A stretch of 64,000 nt of DNA from Crotophaga sulcirostris. Its lineage: Eukaryota; Chordata; Aves; Cuculiformes; Crotophagidae. The DNA is taken from contig VYZB01000024.1 in NCBI GenBank assembly GCA_013397455.1, positions 3,149,548 to 3,213,547 of the forward strand, written 5' to 3'. The position numbers and the translations under genes are program-made. The stretch's first letter is position 1. Each line of letters starts with the position of its first letter. A model generated the notes under the pieces. The model was not told the origin of the DNA. It saw nothing but the letters and a program-made list of their open reading frames with translations, and did no database searches. This document shows, in pieces, positions 1 to 14,000 of this stretch.

Positions 1-3000
1 TATATTGACACATAGGGGAAATCGTGCAGCCAAAACCCACAGTAATATTTTTAGCTTGTCATTAGTGACCATACATAACACCATTGCCTCTTAAGAAAAG
101 AATTAATTCACTTAAGCCAAGGCTACATCTGTAGAAACCAGCAACGCAAAATCCCTCCAGAGGCTTTTCACCCTTAATATTCATAGCCATTATCCCATGC
201 ATGCAGTTGTGTCACACCTCAGCCTCTTAAAGGAACTGCTTCTCTGGTTGCTGAATCTTTTCTTTGTGGTTCCTCCAGGTGGTTCACTCCCACTGATGGC
301 CTTTGGTGCTTCCAGCAGAAGAAGCAGAAAGCCAAGATGAAGCTTTAGCATTTGCACCCCAAAAGCTGAGGTTTGACTCATCAGATGAGCTAGCAGACTT
401 CTGGTTTGCTTCCAGCACACTAAACTTCTCAGCAGACACGAAAATAAAGTAGGCAAATAATGGAAATTACAAAGCTGCCTCTAGCTAACAACAGTTCTTG
501 TCTGAAATTGGTTTCATGGGGTACTTAGGAATCCCTAATTAGCCTTTTACATCAGGTCTTTTAAATGTTGTGAGTTAAATGTGAATTACTCGGGCTTATG
601 TAAAGATGCCAAATTCAAATAGCTTGTGAAAAACCTGTAAGAACACCGTAGGCATACAAACCACTTCCTAATTCCTGGCACTTCAGCCAAAACTTCTGAC
701 TGAAATGAGCGACATCTCTCTTGTCGAACACCTAAGCAATGTCTCCAAAGGAGAAATGAAGTAAAAGCAGATGTCTTGCTCACATCCACATGCATGTTTA
801 GAATACACAGGCAGACTGTCTAAATTAAGATATTGAACCTGCAACAGTGTCAGTATGCATTTGTACAGTCCTAAAATAACAGAGATGTAATCCCCCTGTG
901 GAGTTTTCAGGCACCACAGAAGGCCAGTGTTAGTACTTCAGGGCAAATGAGGACCACCCAGGGACTTCCAGGGGCAGGTGGCAGATCTGAGACAGCCCTC
1001 CAAAGCCTGTGGGATAGAGTCACTGTTTCTGGATTTTGTAATTTTCTGAGGTATTTATAAACAAAAGTATGGTTGTTTTGATACCTTTTTAATTTCTGCT
1101 GCTCTTTCATAGGAAGATGCTGATTTAGCTGACTAGCAGTGAAATTCTCCAGGGAGAATTGCAGTAGACAGCTGAATTCTTTTTTTAATTTGGGGAGAAA
1201 AAAACCTAATTTTCCTGCTCAAGCATAGCAGCCATCCAAACTGAGAAGCTGAGTCAACACCCCATGATCTCCAGTTCAACTTTGTGCTTCCTGCATCTAC
1301 TCCACTTAGAGCAGCAGCATCAATTAGGGTAAGTTTTGGGGAGTTACACTCAGCTGTAAATGCATCTTGCAGACTTGCAGCATAGCCAGTAAACGTAACA
1401 GAGTTACATTGCAGATGTGACAGCCTGAAGTAAATACGTTTTGGTTGGATGACTTGTTGATGAATAAATGTTATCAACACAAATGAAGAAGAGTATCTAT
1501 GGTCCTCAATGACTGCAGGAAAAACACATTCCATAAGACTGTTAAGAATCATTAATGGGCAACAATGCAAAAAGCTACAAAAAACATTCTACTGAACCTT
1601 ACAGTTACACGTGCTGTTAAAAATGTTTAAGTTGTTTCCTAAAGTGTAAATGCTTGCAGTTGTTACTTGAACATGTGTGAAATGAGGACAAAGAAAGTTA
1701 AACACTAACAGGTTATTTTAACACATAATAAGGTTTGTCCACAGTAAGAAGGTTTTGGAAATTCTTGGCTTTTTGAATGTTGCACGATGAAATACTAGTA
1801 CATGAATAGGATTTTTTCATTTATAGAGTAAAAGAATTCATACTAAGACCAGGTTAGGGGTTTGTTTGTTTGCTTGCTTTGTGTTTTTTTTTATTTTTTA
1901 AGAAAAAAATAACGTAGTGACTATGAATTTTTACACATGTGAGTTTACATGGTACTTTTTTGTTCTATCTTCCTGAGAGAAAAAGGTGAGCAATTTAAAA
2001 CAGTGTTTTCAAAAATTGCTAAGAAAGTGAATGAATTAATAGACTAAATAAAAAAAGATATAGATTACAAGTTGGCAGACAGTAAAGACATTGGTTGGGT
2101 AGAAAGGGCATTTACATTGAATGTAGTAATAGTACACATCAGAAGAATACACAGAACTCAACTCCTGCATGTAAATTGCATTATGTTTGGACAGTGCTCT
2201 CAGTTCTTTGGTTTTTCAGATAAGATTTGAAAATAAAACTTTGCTTGCAGTGTGTGGGCTTCCTGGTTTTGTTTTAAATGTTTCACTTCAATTTCTTTCC
2301 CACTATTTTTTTCACATATTATTAAAGGAATAATGAAATTAAATGATCTGCAGAACTTCCAGAATAGTGTTGTTTGGATGACAGGGAAACAGAAGGACAG
2401 TGAAATGAAAACAAGACATTTTTGTGTTCAAAATCCAGGTCATTAATGATTATTATTTACCCGTTCTGTTAAAAAAATGTTTTTCCACTCTTTTTTTTTT
2501 TTTGTCATTCCCAGTGAAAAGAGTGATACTGAAAATGCCAGCAAATAAACTCTCAGACTCATTTTGGAGTTTTAGAAAGGAGGATCCTTTATTTCAGCGC
2601 TGGACGCATGAAGAAATGATTTTCATAAATCAGGCTTAACAAGACAAGAGCTGCTTACAGAATGTATTTCCCACTCACATGCATATGTATAAATTCTCAC
2701 AGAAATCTTATGCATATTATTTTCCAAGGACTAATTTTAACTTTATTATGAACTTCACAACAGTCAAATCTCTGCTAATTGGAGCTCTGGAGCCAGCTCT
2801 CTGTCCGACCTTGCATTTTAAATAGGGAAAGACTGCAGAGGTGATTATAGAAGAAAACATTTGTTCAGCACATATCATATTTAAAACGAGACATAATTTC
2901 ACTCTAAACAGTGTCATGAAAAACTCTATTTGGGAAAAAAACCCCATGCTATCAAGAAAGCATGCTGTCTGAGGGACATTGTCTAACGTTAAAAGAAAAA

Positions 3001-3130
3001 TACAGTTACTTAGATGAAACTTAACTCTTAAATAAAATATTCCACAGTAACTACTCCTTGTACCACTGGGTCGGGCAGAGCACCTCGCCCAGGGATCCCC
3101 CACTGGGCGCAGCCCGAGCCACTCGCCAGG
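1..3130. other. Upstream intergenic DNA, no gene recognised
   Basis: AT-rich sequence with several poly-T and poly-A runs. Short frames exist on both strands, but none has family features, a convincing splice context or any similarity I recognise. In mammals COL1A2 lies upstream of CASD1; I looked for collagen Gly-X-Y repeats or a C-propeptide and saw none. GC content rises after about 3040, towards the CASD1 promoter zone. Confidence 0.6.
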
Positions 3131-3341
3131 AATCACAGAATCGCTCGGCTGGAAAAGATCTTCGAGATCATCTCGAAGCCAACCGCACCTGTCTAACACA
3201 AACCACACCCCTGAGCGCCTAATCTACCCGTCATTTAAACACCTCCAGGGCTGGTGACTCAACCACCTCCCTGGGCAGCCTGACAACCCTTTCACTGGAG
3301 AAATTTTCCTGATGTCTAACCCGAACCCCCGCGGCGCAACC
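3131..3341 (-). mobile_element. CR1 LINE 3' end, cut by assembly gap
   Basis: Reads on the minus strand as the CR1 3' terminal region. It starts at the AATCACAGAATCG tail and continues through the conserved 'GGAAAAGATCTTCGAGATCATC' type segment and the blocks meaning 'aacacctccagggctggtgactcaaccacctccctgggcagcctg' in outline. The 5' part of the copy disappears into the gap at 3342. It keeps several CpGs, so it lies in a GC-rich or weakly methylated setting next to the presumed CASD1 promoter. Family assignment is by memory of the CR1 consensus. Confidence 0.85.
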
Positions 3342-3936
3342 NNNNNNNNNNNNNNNNNNNNNNNNNNNNNNNNNNNNNNNNNNNNNNNNNNNNNNNNNNN
3401 NNNNNNNNNNNNNNNNNNNNNNNNNNNNNNNNNNNNNNNNNNNNNNNNNNNNNNNNNNNNNNNNNNNNNNNNNNNNNNNNNNNNNNNNNNNNNNNNNNNN
3501 NNNNNNNNNNNNNNNNNNNNNNNNNNNNNNNNNNNNNNNNNNNNNNNNNNNNNNNNNNNNNNNNNNNNNNNNNNNNNNNNNNNNNNNNNNNNNNNNNNNN
3601 NNNNNNNNNNNNNNNNNNNNNNNNNNNNNNNNNNNNNNNNNNNNNNNNNNNNNNNNNNNNNNNNNNNNNNNNNNNNNNNNNNNNNNNNNNNNNNNNNNNN
3701 NNNNNNNNNNNNNNNNNNNNNNNNNNNNNNNNNNNNNNNNNNNNNNNNNNNNNNNNNNNNNNNNNNNNNNNNNNNNNNNNNNNNNNNNNNNNNNNNNNNN
3801 NNNNNNNNNNNNNNNNNNNNNNNNNNNNNNNNNNNNNNNNNNNNNNNNNNNNNNNNNNNNNNNNNNNNNNNNNNNNNNNNNNNNNNNNNNNNNNNNNNNN
3901 NNNNNNNNNNNNNNNNNNNNNNNNNNNNNNNNNNNN
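3342..3936. other. Assembly gap (595 N) probably hiding CASD1 exon 1
   Basis: A run of 595 N. Flanking sequence on both sides is GC-rich with many CpGs, the usual setting of bird CpG-island promoters that drop out of assemblies. CASD1 exon 2 begins in the middle of a codon, so a first coding exon of about 43 codons ending one base into a codon must exist upstream. I could not find it in the visible sequence between 3937 and 10909, so the gap is the most likely place. Confidence 0.75.
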
Positions 3937-4300
3937 TTGCCCGAGCCGGGCAGAGCGGGGTTCGGGGTCCGGGCCTCCAGCAGCCGCGCGGCTGCAGGTG
4001 GGGTTGCAGGGGTAGCGGGTGACTCCTTCCCTGTCACTCGTTACCGTACGGGAAGATTAACAACCTGGCAATTAGCGATTAAAATCTTAATTGGTACAAG
4101 GCCTGGCGTGTGCTCTTTTTACTGTCTGAACTGTTGCCTCAGGCGTGACACAATCCAACCTGTAGTGGATGAAGCGAAATGAAGAGTTGTTGGGTTCCGT
4201 GTGTTGTTAGTGGCGGTGGAGAGGCTGGTAGCCGAGGTGTGGAGACTGGTGTAGCTGGTGGACGTGACCCGGCTGCACGGCGACTACGGGAGCTTTCCTT

Positions 4301-7300
4301 ATTCCTCTCCTTCCAGGTGGTTTTGGCCCTGAAGCCGTGAATCTTGACATGATCTGTAAATGCTAATGCAACTGCTAAAGGGAATATTTTGTTTCCGATT
4401 TATGCTAAAAAATGTAGCGTGTGTTTGTGGGTAAACCAAAAAGTTGATGCGAAGAGACATCATCACAGCTCTGTTTATTGTAGAACAACTGGTGTCATCA
4501 TGTTCTAACGCTTGCTGCCAGGGCTGAGGCAGTTTGTTGTGGAAATGGGAGAGAGGGTAGGGAGCCTTTAATATGGATACAGTTCCCCAAATTCACCCTC
4601 CAGCTGGCACGTCAGCAAGTCTAATAACTTGAGTAGTACCAAGCTGAAAGACATGGAAGTGTTTACAGAATTCTAGAAGAGCTCAAGCGTGACATAATTG
4701 TACTTGCCCGTTGCACTGTGTTCCTCAACGCCCAAATCCATCGCAAAACTAGGTGGAAAGAGGGTGGCAAATGTGATGCCTCTTTTAAAGAGAGATTGTG
4801 AGACTGACCTGAGGAAACAGGGACTGCCATATCAGGCAGATTACAAGGAAACTGGATGGTGCATAAATATGAAATGTGCTGGGAGAGCTAATGAGGGGCT
4901 TGAGTCACACATCACAAACCAATGAGAATCTGCAGGCCTTTCTGTAAGTTGATATGGTCTGTATGGATTTTCACCAAGCTTTCAACAAGTTCCTTCGCCT
5001 AAGGCTCTTAGTTTCTTTCATCTGCTCTAGGGTAAGAGAGGGGTTTACTCCAGTAACTGTTTGAAAGATAGGGCATGGAGGGAGGGTGAATGCAGAGTTA
5101 CCAGTTTGGGCTCCTTTGAACAACTGACATTCAAAGGGAAGGTAGCAAATACAAAAGTTTTCAGGATAGATAAAGGCAGAGGTGTTTGAAAGATCATTCT
5201 GCAACCCTTCAGTGATCTCAAACGTCTGAAATTAAGAAAGTGTTAGGGTATTTTTGGCAATTAATAAAAAACAAAACAGAAGATTTCACTGTGATATTGC
5301 ACTACTAAAGCTAACCAGTATCTTATTGTCAGTGGTGCTGGTCACCTCCTCTTAGCAGTGGTAGAAAAGAGCTTGTAATATATGTACAAAAGAGCAATAC
5401 AAAGAAGAATGAAACAGCTTTTGGACAAGAAGTAGTGATTAAAATTCTGTAGCCTAGACAGAAAATTAATAATGTGGTAATGGTCTCAAATATTATGAAT
5501 TACTGGGAGAAGGTAAATTTGTTGTGATTGTGTCATAACACAAAAAGCATCAATTGGAAAATGAAATAAGCAGGTAGTACATTTGAAATGATCAGAATAA
5601 AGCAGGTTCTTTTTCTACACAAGACATTCTGAAATACATTGCCAAGATTTTATACCAAAAATACCCGAAAAGGTTTATCCTGATTTGCAAAGAGTGGATG
5701 AGATGGGGCTGCAAACATGCTGCACTCCTTACACCCTCTGGCTTGAAGTTACTGGGCTATGAAAGCCAGGCCGTGCCAGCGATTGCTCTGTTTGTCATGT
5801 TTTTGTACTTTGTCTTTGGGCATCTGCCATGAGCTGCTGTTGAGCAGGACAGTAGGCAAGACTCTAGCTCTTTCATGTGAACATATGTTCTGCCACAGTA
5901 GGTCAAACAAAAAAATTAACAGGGGCTTAAAAACCCATGTTTCATAGATGTCCAGGAATATGGAGGTAATGAGAGAGCTGCATATGAACAAAAAGTGGTG
6001 AGATCTGTTTCGTAGGAGGTGTGGGGTCTTTCCTCCCCCCTAAACTGGATCTTTACTATCTGAGAAATTGATCACCTAAAGTTTGATTGGTTGAAGCACT
6101 GACTGCCTGAATAAAGGAGAAAATGCAGTTGAAATTAGACGTGTCATTCATGGGTGTAGACATACCTGAAGATACAAGCAGAATCCTGGTGTATAGGTAT
6201 CCTGTAGGATGTATCCTGTAGGATTCTGTAGTTTATCTCTTGGACAATTCAGCCAGAGGAAAAAGCCACAGATAATGGGTATAACCAGACAGAGAATGGT
6301 ATATATGAAGAAGGTTTGTCAGTGAATCCTTATTTATCTGTGGCAAACATGGGTATGCAAAGACTCCTCGAAAAATAACAAATATTTTTAAAACTTTTAA
6401 GGCACATAAGGCTGCTCCTTTCATACCTTTTTCTTGCTATTCTTAGGTAGGAGTGAAAGTGTTACTATAGGGATATTCGATGTTTGTAGTGTGTTTGTTC
6501 TTTTAAGATTTCAAATGGGTGACAAATGGATGCTTTAACTTTTTGGTAGTTAAACTAGTTTATCTTGTTGGAAACCCATGTTGTGCAGATTGCCATCTAT
6601 TTTTCTTCTCCCACTGCAATATTGAAAAGTTCACAAGGCATGAATCAAAATTAGGAATATGCGTTTTATAAAGTGGTTGGTTTTGTCTTGGCTTCCTTTG
6701 GAAGCTTTTGGATGATTGAGACTTTAGTTAGAACTGTTTGTTTTGTCTGATTGTCTTTACGTGTAAAGTTTTCAGCTAATTTTGGCCTCAGTCATGCAAG
6801 TACATAATATAGAGAGGAGCAGCCTAGTGCACTTCACAGGAAAATTTGCCTGTATAAAAGTTACTTGTATGAAAAAATGCTGGACTGGGGTTGTGAAGGT
6901 CAAATTCATGTTCAGGGAGGCTATTGTATTTAGGGATCGCCCATGTTTTTTGCAAAACTTAAAGCAAATGAAGAGAAATTAAGGACTGTCTTTAACTTGC
7001 ATACTGGTTCTGTGAAGAGTTAATTGGACTAAATGTTTATATAGTATGGAGTGAAGTTACTGCTGTGTACTTTTCAGTTATATTTCTGTGGTACAGTCCT
7101 AAACCTTGTTGGAAATAATTTTTATTTAAAATTTTGCATTCTTAAAGTCAGCACTGATAGATCTTGCTTAAAACTGTGGTTTTATTTTGAATAATAGAGA
7201 ACAATTTAGTTTCCATTTCTTTGAAACGGAGAGTGTGCCCTTTAGAGAAAGCATTGTGAAACATAGCTGGTTCTGGTTCTGTATGAAGACTTTGAGATTC

Positions 7301-10300
7301 CACAATTTCAATGGAAAAACTGTGATTTTGAGAAATGATAAATCAGAATAATAAGCATAATAAAATTCAGATATACTATGCTCTGTGTAACTATACTGTC
7401 GTGTATCTAAGTGCGACATTTAATCAAAATAAAAGGTAATATGTTGAAAGGATAATGTACACAAAACACAAAGGAAGAGCTTAAAAAGGATGATCTGTGT
7501 TTTTTATATGGAGTGGCACTTAGATATCTTTTTCTCAAGTTTTGAGTTGTTTTGTTTTTTTCTTTTAAGATTTCATTAATGGCTAATAAGAAGATGTGGT
7601 TTGTTAAAATGAGAGTGAGTCTTTGGCTGCTGTGTATTTAGTCTCCTAAATAAGATATCGATAATGCTCCTAATGAGTTTCAGGAGCTTTCTCAGGGAAA
7701 TAGTAAGATATTCAGTATTTGGAAAGAAGGCATAACTCCTTGGCCTAAAAATATTACCTCTGTATTTAAAATTTATAGTTTCCGATGCTTGGAATGTTAT
7801 TTCAGTCAACATACTGTAGGATGGAGGATTGTTTTATTTATGTGTAATTATAATGGGAGTGCCATGGAGTGTGGAGCTACTAAGCCTGGGTCATGAGCTG
7901 AAGATACGGAACATGCTCAGCTGTGAAGAATTAGTAAACTAAGATTCTTCAATCTTGAAAACTTGATTGATAAAGGACTGTGATAGTGGTCTACAAGACA
8001 TAATAGATGTGTGCAAAGTGTCTTTTCCTATGGAAGAACTAGGGAGTGCCAAGTAAATCTGGTACAAACCATATTTAACATAAAGGCAGGTGATTATTCA
8101 AGCAGCAGCTGTGATTATGGAAAAATCTTGTAGAAGGATACCATGGATGCTAAAAAATTGAAGAGAGTTTACGCAAGTGTATATGCCTGAAAATCAAGAA
8201 AATTATGTTGATTGAAAGCCAACGTATAGAAACAGGATTATATTTGAAACAATTAAGAAAAACTGGAGCTATGGCCATTTTGAATTTATGAGTTCTACTA
8301 GAAAGATGTCAGTCCAGCAAATTTGAGCTATGCCGGCATATTTAAAAGGTAGGTAGAGATTCAGCTTTGCACGTCATCTGCTGTGTTCTGAGCTACTTCT
8401 GCAGAAGTTTTGGCAGCAGGATCAGCAGCTGTCCTATAAGTAGCAGCAACTGAAAGAGGAGCAGAAAGACATTGATAAATTGCTTCTGTAAGATCTTTAG
8501 TGCATTCAGAAATGATACTGTGCTGAATAATGACATAGTCATAGACTGGGATAAAAAGTTGATCTTGCTGACCTGGAGTGACCTGTACTGGCTGAAAAAT
8601 AGGAGAATTACAGAGACTACCTTACTGGAAACCTCTTGAGTTCAGCCTATATCTGTGGTCTCAGCATTCTTTCATAAGAGCTCCTTTAAATATTTAGAAG
8701 CATGTGGCCCTCTGTGCCTGGCCATTTGCCACATCCCATTGCTGTTCTGCAGCGTTTAATTAGTGTGACATGGATAGAGCACGTGCGTTGCGACTGGGAA
8801 GGAAGTGTCAGTTTGATTTGTGGTATCTCAGGGATTTTTCTTGGTCAATTTGAGGGAGTTTCTGAACTACCCTGGGGTGATAAATACACTCTTATTAATG
8901 ATAAAAACAGGATCTTATCACCATTATATGTATATATTTTAAATAAAATTTTAACACATTTTTGTTCTGCCTGACCAAGAGCTCCCAAACCTGAGAGACA
9001 GTTGGTAAAGTTTTAATAAGGCCAGTTTGTCTTGCGGGTTAAGCGTATACCGTGTGGGTTGCTGATGGAAAACCAACCCAAACCCAGAGTTATGACTCCG
9101 AGATGTTTGTGGAGACCTTTTTCAAGACTTTGTGATGTTTTCCCAGCTTTGTAGATGGGAGCTTTGCCTTTTGTTTTTCGGGGTGGATTGTGAAGGGCAG
9201 GCAGCTGAGTGTCAGATCACAAACTAGAGAAGCAACAACATTGCCAATGTTGATGCAAGAGTTGTCTGGAAAGATCTGTGATTGTGCAGGGTTATAAAGA
9301 TCTTAGTTCCCTGTTTGTTGGAAACACAGGTATGTTTCCATCATTCAAGTAATTATTAATGCTTTCTGAAGTCTATTACCTATAGGTCTAAAATGTTTAT
9401 AGAAAAATTGTTTAGATATAGATACTATTGTCATTCTTCCCACTATTGGGAAATTATGGAAATAAGTAATTTTTCCAATTAGCCTATGTCCAACTCAAAA
9501 AACTCCAAAACCAACCAGAGAAAAGTTGATTCAGTGCATATAAGTTAGCTTTCAGTGTGGTCTTAGGACCATAACTGAAGAGATGCTTTCCTGTTAAAAT
9601 GTAACACAGGAGGTTCTTCATCGGGTATAACTTTTTAATTTATTTTTTTTTAATTATTGATTGGACTATTATCTTATGGATGCCTTTGTTTAAGCACAAA
9701 GGAAGTGATGCTATGGCTCTGTCCCTTTGTCCTGAAAGCTTTACTATAATACTGCTCTTTGAGGACTGTGAGCTTGGACATTGGTAGACGTCAGGGGTAC
9801 CTTCTGAATTCTCTTTCCTGCAAACCTCAAACCTCACACTACTTGCATGTTTTTCTGTTCGCCTCATCTAATTTTTAGTTCTAGATGAAACTTAAGATTT
9901 TCTCGTAATAACTGAAGGAGAAAGTCTGTCTCAATATAATGTATGGCTCTGAGCAGCCCTGAAAGGTAGAGAGAAAATGCCCAGTTCTTTAGAATTAATG
10001 CAAGTTTCGGTGCGGTAGAAGAGTAGTTCTCCATTGCTTCTAATGAAGTCAAGGTTTCACAGAAAGCGTTAAATATGGGCTGTGGCACGTTGTTTCTGCA
10101 CAAGCCAACACAGGTACTTTCATTCACCACTATTTCTGTGTTTGTTCGTGCACTGAAATGCCAAGTATGATAAAAATGTTGGAGGGCAACTCCTCTTGCA
10201 GTGAACGATGCTCAATTGTGTTCAGTTATAAAGCAGCAGAATCTGACGTGGAGTTGGCCGGAAGATAACAGTCATTGATTTCATAACTGTGGTGTTTTAT

Positions 10301-10909
10301 TTATATGAACTTAAAGTAACCTGAAACATCACCACCTGTAAAGTCATTAATCTTAATTAGCGTAGAACTGCTTGACTGGAGAAGATACCTTCGGTTCACA
10401 ATGATCAGCAAATTATCATGTACATGGGGGTTTTTTTGCATATTAACACAGCATGTAAATTCACTTGTTCTAAGGTGACCTCTATGTCTTAAGCAAGGAG
10501 ACGTAACAGATTTTCTTGCAAATATCATGTTGAGATTCATGTTCTGCACAAGATGCTGTGTATGGTGATGCTGTATAGAACATTATTATATTGAACTGTT
10601 GTGTGATTCTTTATTTATTCTGGATAGCGGATTGACATCTTTTGGTGGGAATGCCATTGTAGGTCACAATATCTTTCTGACTAACATCTTTTGAACAGAG
10701 GAGTGATTTACAAAGAAGTGCGGTGTAGCAAGTGAGAAGGCAATTTGCAGAAATGTGCAAGATGTTTTTACAATAAGTTAAATTAGTTTACTCCTCTTGA
10801 TTGTTTCAGTTTCTGTGTTTCAAATATCATCAAATTATTTTTAATGGCAATGGGGCTATGTTTTAACTTTCACATGTCTGAATACCAATCTTAGTGTAAC
10901 ATTTTAAAG
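4301..10909 (+). other. CASD1: Presumed CASD1 intron 1
   Basis: About 6.6 kb of AT-rich sequence with scattered chance frames of 60-90 codons on both strands. I saw no exon with paired splice sites matching CASD1 and no recognisable repeat longer than simple T/A runs. The intron status depends on exon 1 being in the gap. Confidence 0.5.
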
Positions 10910-11006
10910 GTGGCGATACATGTGAGTATCTTCTGTCCAGTGGAAGATTTCTTGGAGAAAAAGTATGGCAGCCCCACAGTTGTATGATGCACAGGTATAA
11001 AAATAG
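10910..11006 (+). CDS. CASD1: CASD1 exon 2
   Basis: Acceptor TTTTAAAG, donor GTAAGG. It begins with the last two bases (GT) of a split codon, then encodes [13 protein letters not shown] and [16 protein letters not shown], and ends on AG of a serine codon. This is the start of the lumenal domain after the first membrane anchor. From memory the human sequence has one extra residue just before the DSC/DTC motif. Confidence 0.95.
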
Positions 11007-14000
11007 GTAAGGAAACTTCTGACTTTTGTTTATCTGCTTGGAAGGAAGAGTAATTGTTTGACTGCAGCTGTAGTAATTGCAGTGTCATGTTTTTCACTTT
11101 ATAGCTGATTCTCTAGGCTTTCAAAAATATGCAGCATTTATCAGAAGGAAGTCTTTTCTGTGTATATTATCTGTGTGTCTACAGTGTTTGCCATTGTTGT
11201 ATTTATATATAGAAATACAAATAAATGGTGGTGGTAGTAGTATTGCTAGCTGTTACGGAGAGCTACAGGACAGTGCAAGAGACTGTATAGTTTCATATAT
11301 CCCTTCCAGATTGCTGAAAGGGAAAATGTTGCCGTTATGTGTAGAATAGCAAGTAAAAAAAATCCCAAATAAAATGACCAATCGCTTTTTTTCACCTACT
11401 AGTAAGAGAACTGTATTTTGTAGAATTGCACTGTGTATTACCAGATTGAAAATACTGTTTGTAGCACCACAGACTAGGAAAGCACGTTTGGTTGGTTGCC
11501 TAATCAGATTAGCAGGAGACTTCATTTTCAATTCTATGCAAATTACACTACACTATTTTTATTTATTCAGCATGTTTAAAAAAGATTTACCATTCCCTAA
11601 AGCTGGATACAATGCTTAGAATTGTCTATATTGCGCTGTAGATTTTCTAAAGAGTTTTTCGTAAAATGGAAGTTTCCTGTAACATGAATTTTACTGTTTT
11701 GCTTTACAGTGAAGCAAAAAATTGCCTCGTAGACAAACATATTGTGTTTATAGGAGATTCTAGGATCCGACAGCTGTTCTATTCATTTATAAAACTCATA
11801 AACCCTCAAGTCAAAGAAGAAGGAAATAAGGTGAGATTATTTTGATGATGTTTTTGTTTCTCTCTTCCTAATTTACCTTGTAACTCTTCTCTGAGCTTCA
11901 GGAAGAAGAACCACATAAATATGTTTTGGAGAAGAACAAAATTAGACCACGATAATTGTTTGGGTGCTAATGAGATGATTTGGAATCTGAAAAGTGAAGT
12001 AGGAAGCTCAAGAGAAAGAATGCAGCAATTTGGGAATAAATTAATGAAACTGACTTGTCCCACAGCAACTTATGCTTCATATTCGGCTTCTTGATGAGAA
12101 GATGATTGCTCCTTTGTGTGTTTTTAAATAGCAGTAATTCATGGTTTACATTTTGTCATTTTAAATGTCAGTTAAATTGCAGATCTAATCTTTTCATACA
12201 AATCCTTGGGGCAATGACTGATTTCCAGGTCTATCTTGAGACTGAAACCAGAAATGACTTCTGTTCTTACCTTCCTGTTGATTGCTGCTGAAGAGCTGTT
12301 TTGAATTTTTAAGATGAAGAATGGAAACTGCAGCTTATTGGATGAGGATTTTACTTGCTATATCATACTTCTTAGGCATTCTTATATCATGCTTCCATCT
12401 TTTTATGAATCTACGTACATACATAAGGGAAAAGGCGTTTTTACTTTCAACTGTAGATAAGGTTTGTCAATTGTTTAGTACTTGTATTAATTGGGAGTGC
12501 AATCTGGCAGCTTTTTCAGCAGGCAGCCTGCAGACACGTTCACTTGTCAAATCAAGACGTTTGACTGATAGAATAGCTCTGATTTTCCTCGTCTATTGGT
12601 CAGGTCAGAGTTGCTGCCCAAAAGTGAGGATGAGATGATAGAGTGATTCAACTGATATTTAAGTTGAGGCATCTTTTGTCAAGTATTTGCATCTCAGTTT
12701 GTGGAATACATGAGTTCTTTTGGACCAGGATTGAAACTAATATTGTGGTCTTTAGTAATATTTTAAAGGAGGATTGTGTATTTAATATCTGACTCCCTCC
12801 TTTTGAATTTCTTACAGTCTCACTCAGCAAATTTAATAATGCATCCCAGACTTTATTTCTACCTGAGATTATTTTCTTATCTTCTTTAACTGAAGTGTTT
12901 TGTTTGTTTTGTGCAAAGAAGATGGGCAGATGAGAAGGAAAGCTAGGTGAAAGGAAGTGTAAGAAAAGAAAGAAAAAAAGTTAAAAGTCTTTCTCATTTT
13001 GGGAGGCTAAATTTAGGAAAAAATTATAACTTTGTAACATAGTGACCAGAAAGCATTTGAAACTTTGTTGGGTAGAATTATTCCAGGAGAAATTACTCTT
13101 CATGCAAGTAGCTTGGTATGTCAAGAAAGTAACATAAACATTTTGCATGAGCATACTGACAAGTTTATATAAGAAAAATCCTTTCTACTGAAGATGAACC
13201 TTTGGGTGAGAGCAAATTAACATTAACATAATGTAAATTATTTTTTTTCCTTCTGAAAGTTTGTCTTACTTTGGTTTTATTGTTTTGGGCTTTTTTGACA
13301 GCATGGAAATATCCCTTTTGAAGATAAATCTGCTTCAATTAAAGTGGTAAGTTTTTCTGTAGCATTAAATTGCTAGCCATAGTAATACATATTATTATTT
13401 CGTACAATGTAATCCAAAGTACAGTCAGAGCTGGATTTTTCTTTTTAACAGATCTTATAATTTAGCTTTCCCAAAAATAGCTTTTGCAGGCAAGTTTACT
13501 CTTCCACTGCTGTAAGAATATGTATTTGAGGCTAAGTTACTTGGAGTGATAATTGTCATAATTGCCATTGAGCGCTCCATGTTATCCCAGCAAGTATTCC
13601 TTTCACTGTTATGCATGGAGAAATAACCACTATGTTGATTATAATGCAGATATTTTAAAAAGGAAAACAAACAAAGTACTCTGAGGTAGGTTTTATGAAG
13701 GACTCTGTTCTCCTCTGCCCTGGCAGTTGGAATGGTGTCCTCAATAGCTTTCTTCGGTTCCCATGACAGCTGTCAGCAGCCATGGGATTCTGCTAGTCAT
13801 GTATTTGTTTATTCCCTGGAGACAAGTCATTCTCTGTTCAGAAAACCAAAGAAGCAGTGTATTTGCTGAGTTGTCAGCAAGCGATTTTTCAGTACTTGTT
13901 TGTGTACATGATTAAGATTTAGGGTACAGAATAGCATTTTAAGCTGTGAGCCCATGGCAATTTAAACCTATGCTGTCCCACTCTGTTGACCTTCGCAGTA

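Larger units (their letters stand above)
3040..4300 (+). promoter_or_regulatory. CASD1: CpG-rich zone, presumed CASD1 promoter region
   Basis: CpG dinucleotides cluster at 3060-3341, 3937-4030 and about 4190-4290, in contrast to the CpG-poor surroundings. The zone sits about 7 kb before CASD1 exon 2 and on the correct side. No TATA box or transcription start can be fixed because the centre is missing. A donor-like GCAG|GTGGGG occurs near 3993, but its upstream frame does not resemble the CASD1 N-terminus, so I do not call exon 1 there. Confidence 0.45.

Noticed and set aside
190..1570. Several minus-strand frames of 67-145 codons
   Set aside because: No recognisable protein features, splice pattern or upstream regulatory context; no COL1A2-like collagen sequence either.
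2520..2640. Possible LTR scrap (AATAAACTCTCAGACTC, then GGATCCTTTATTTCAGCGC)
   Set aside because: The wording resembles avian ERV LTR pieces, but I found no partner LTR, no terminal TG/CA pair and no target duplication.
3231..4037. Long frames spanning the gap on both strands
   Set aside because: They consist mostly of N and are artefacts of the assembly gap.
8702..8974. 90-codon plus-strand frame in presumed CASD1 intron 1
   Set aside because: Does not resemble the CASD1 N-terminus and has no splice donor in the required phase.
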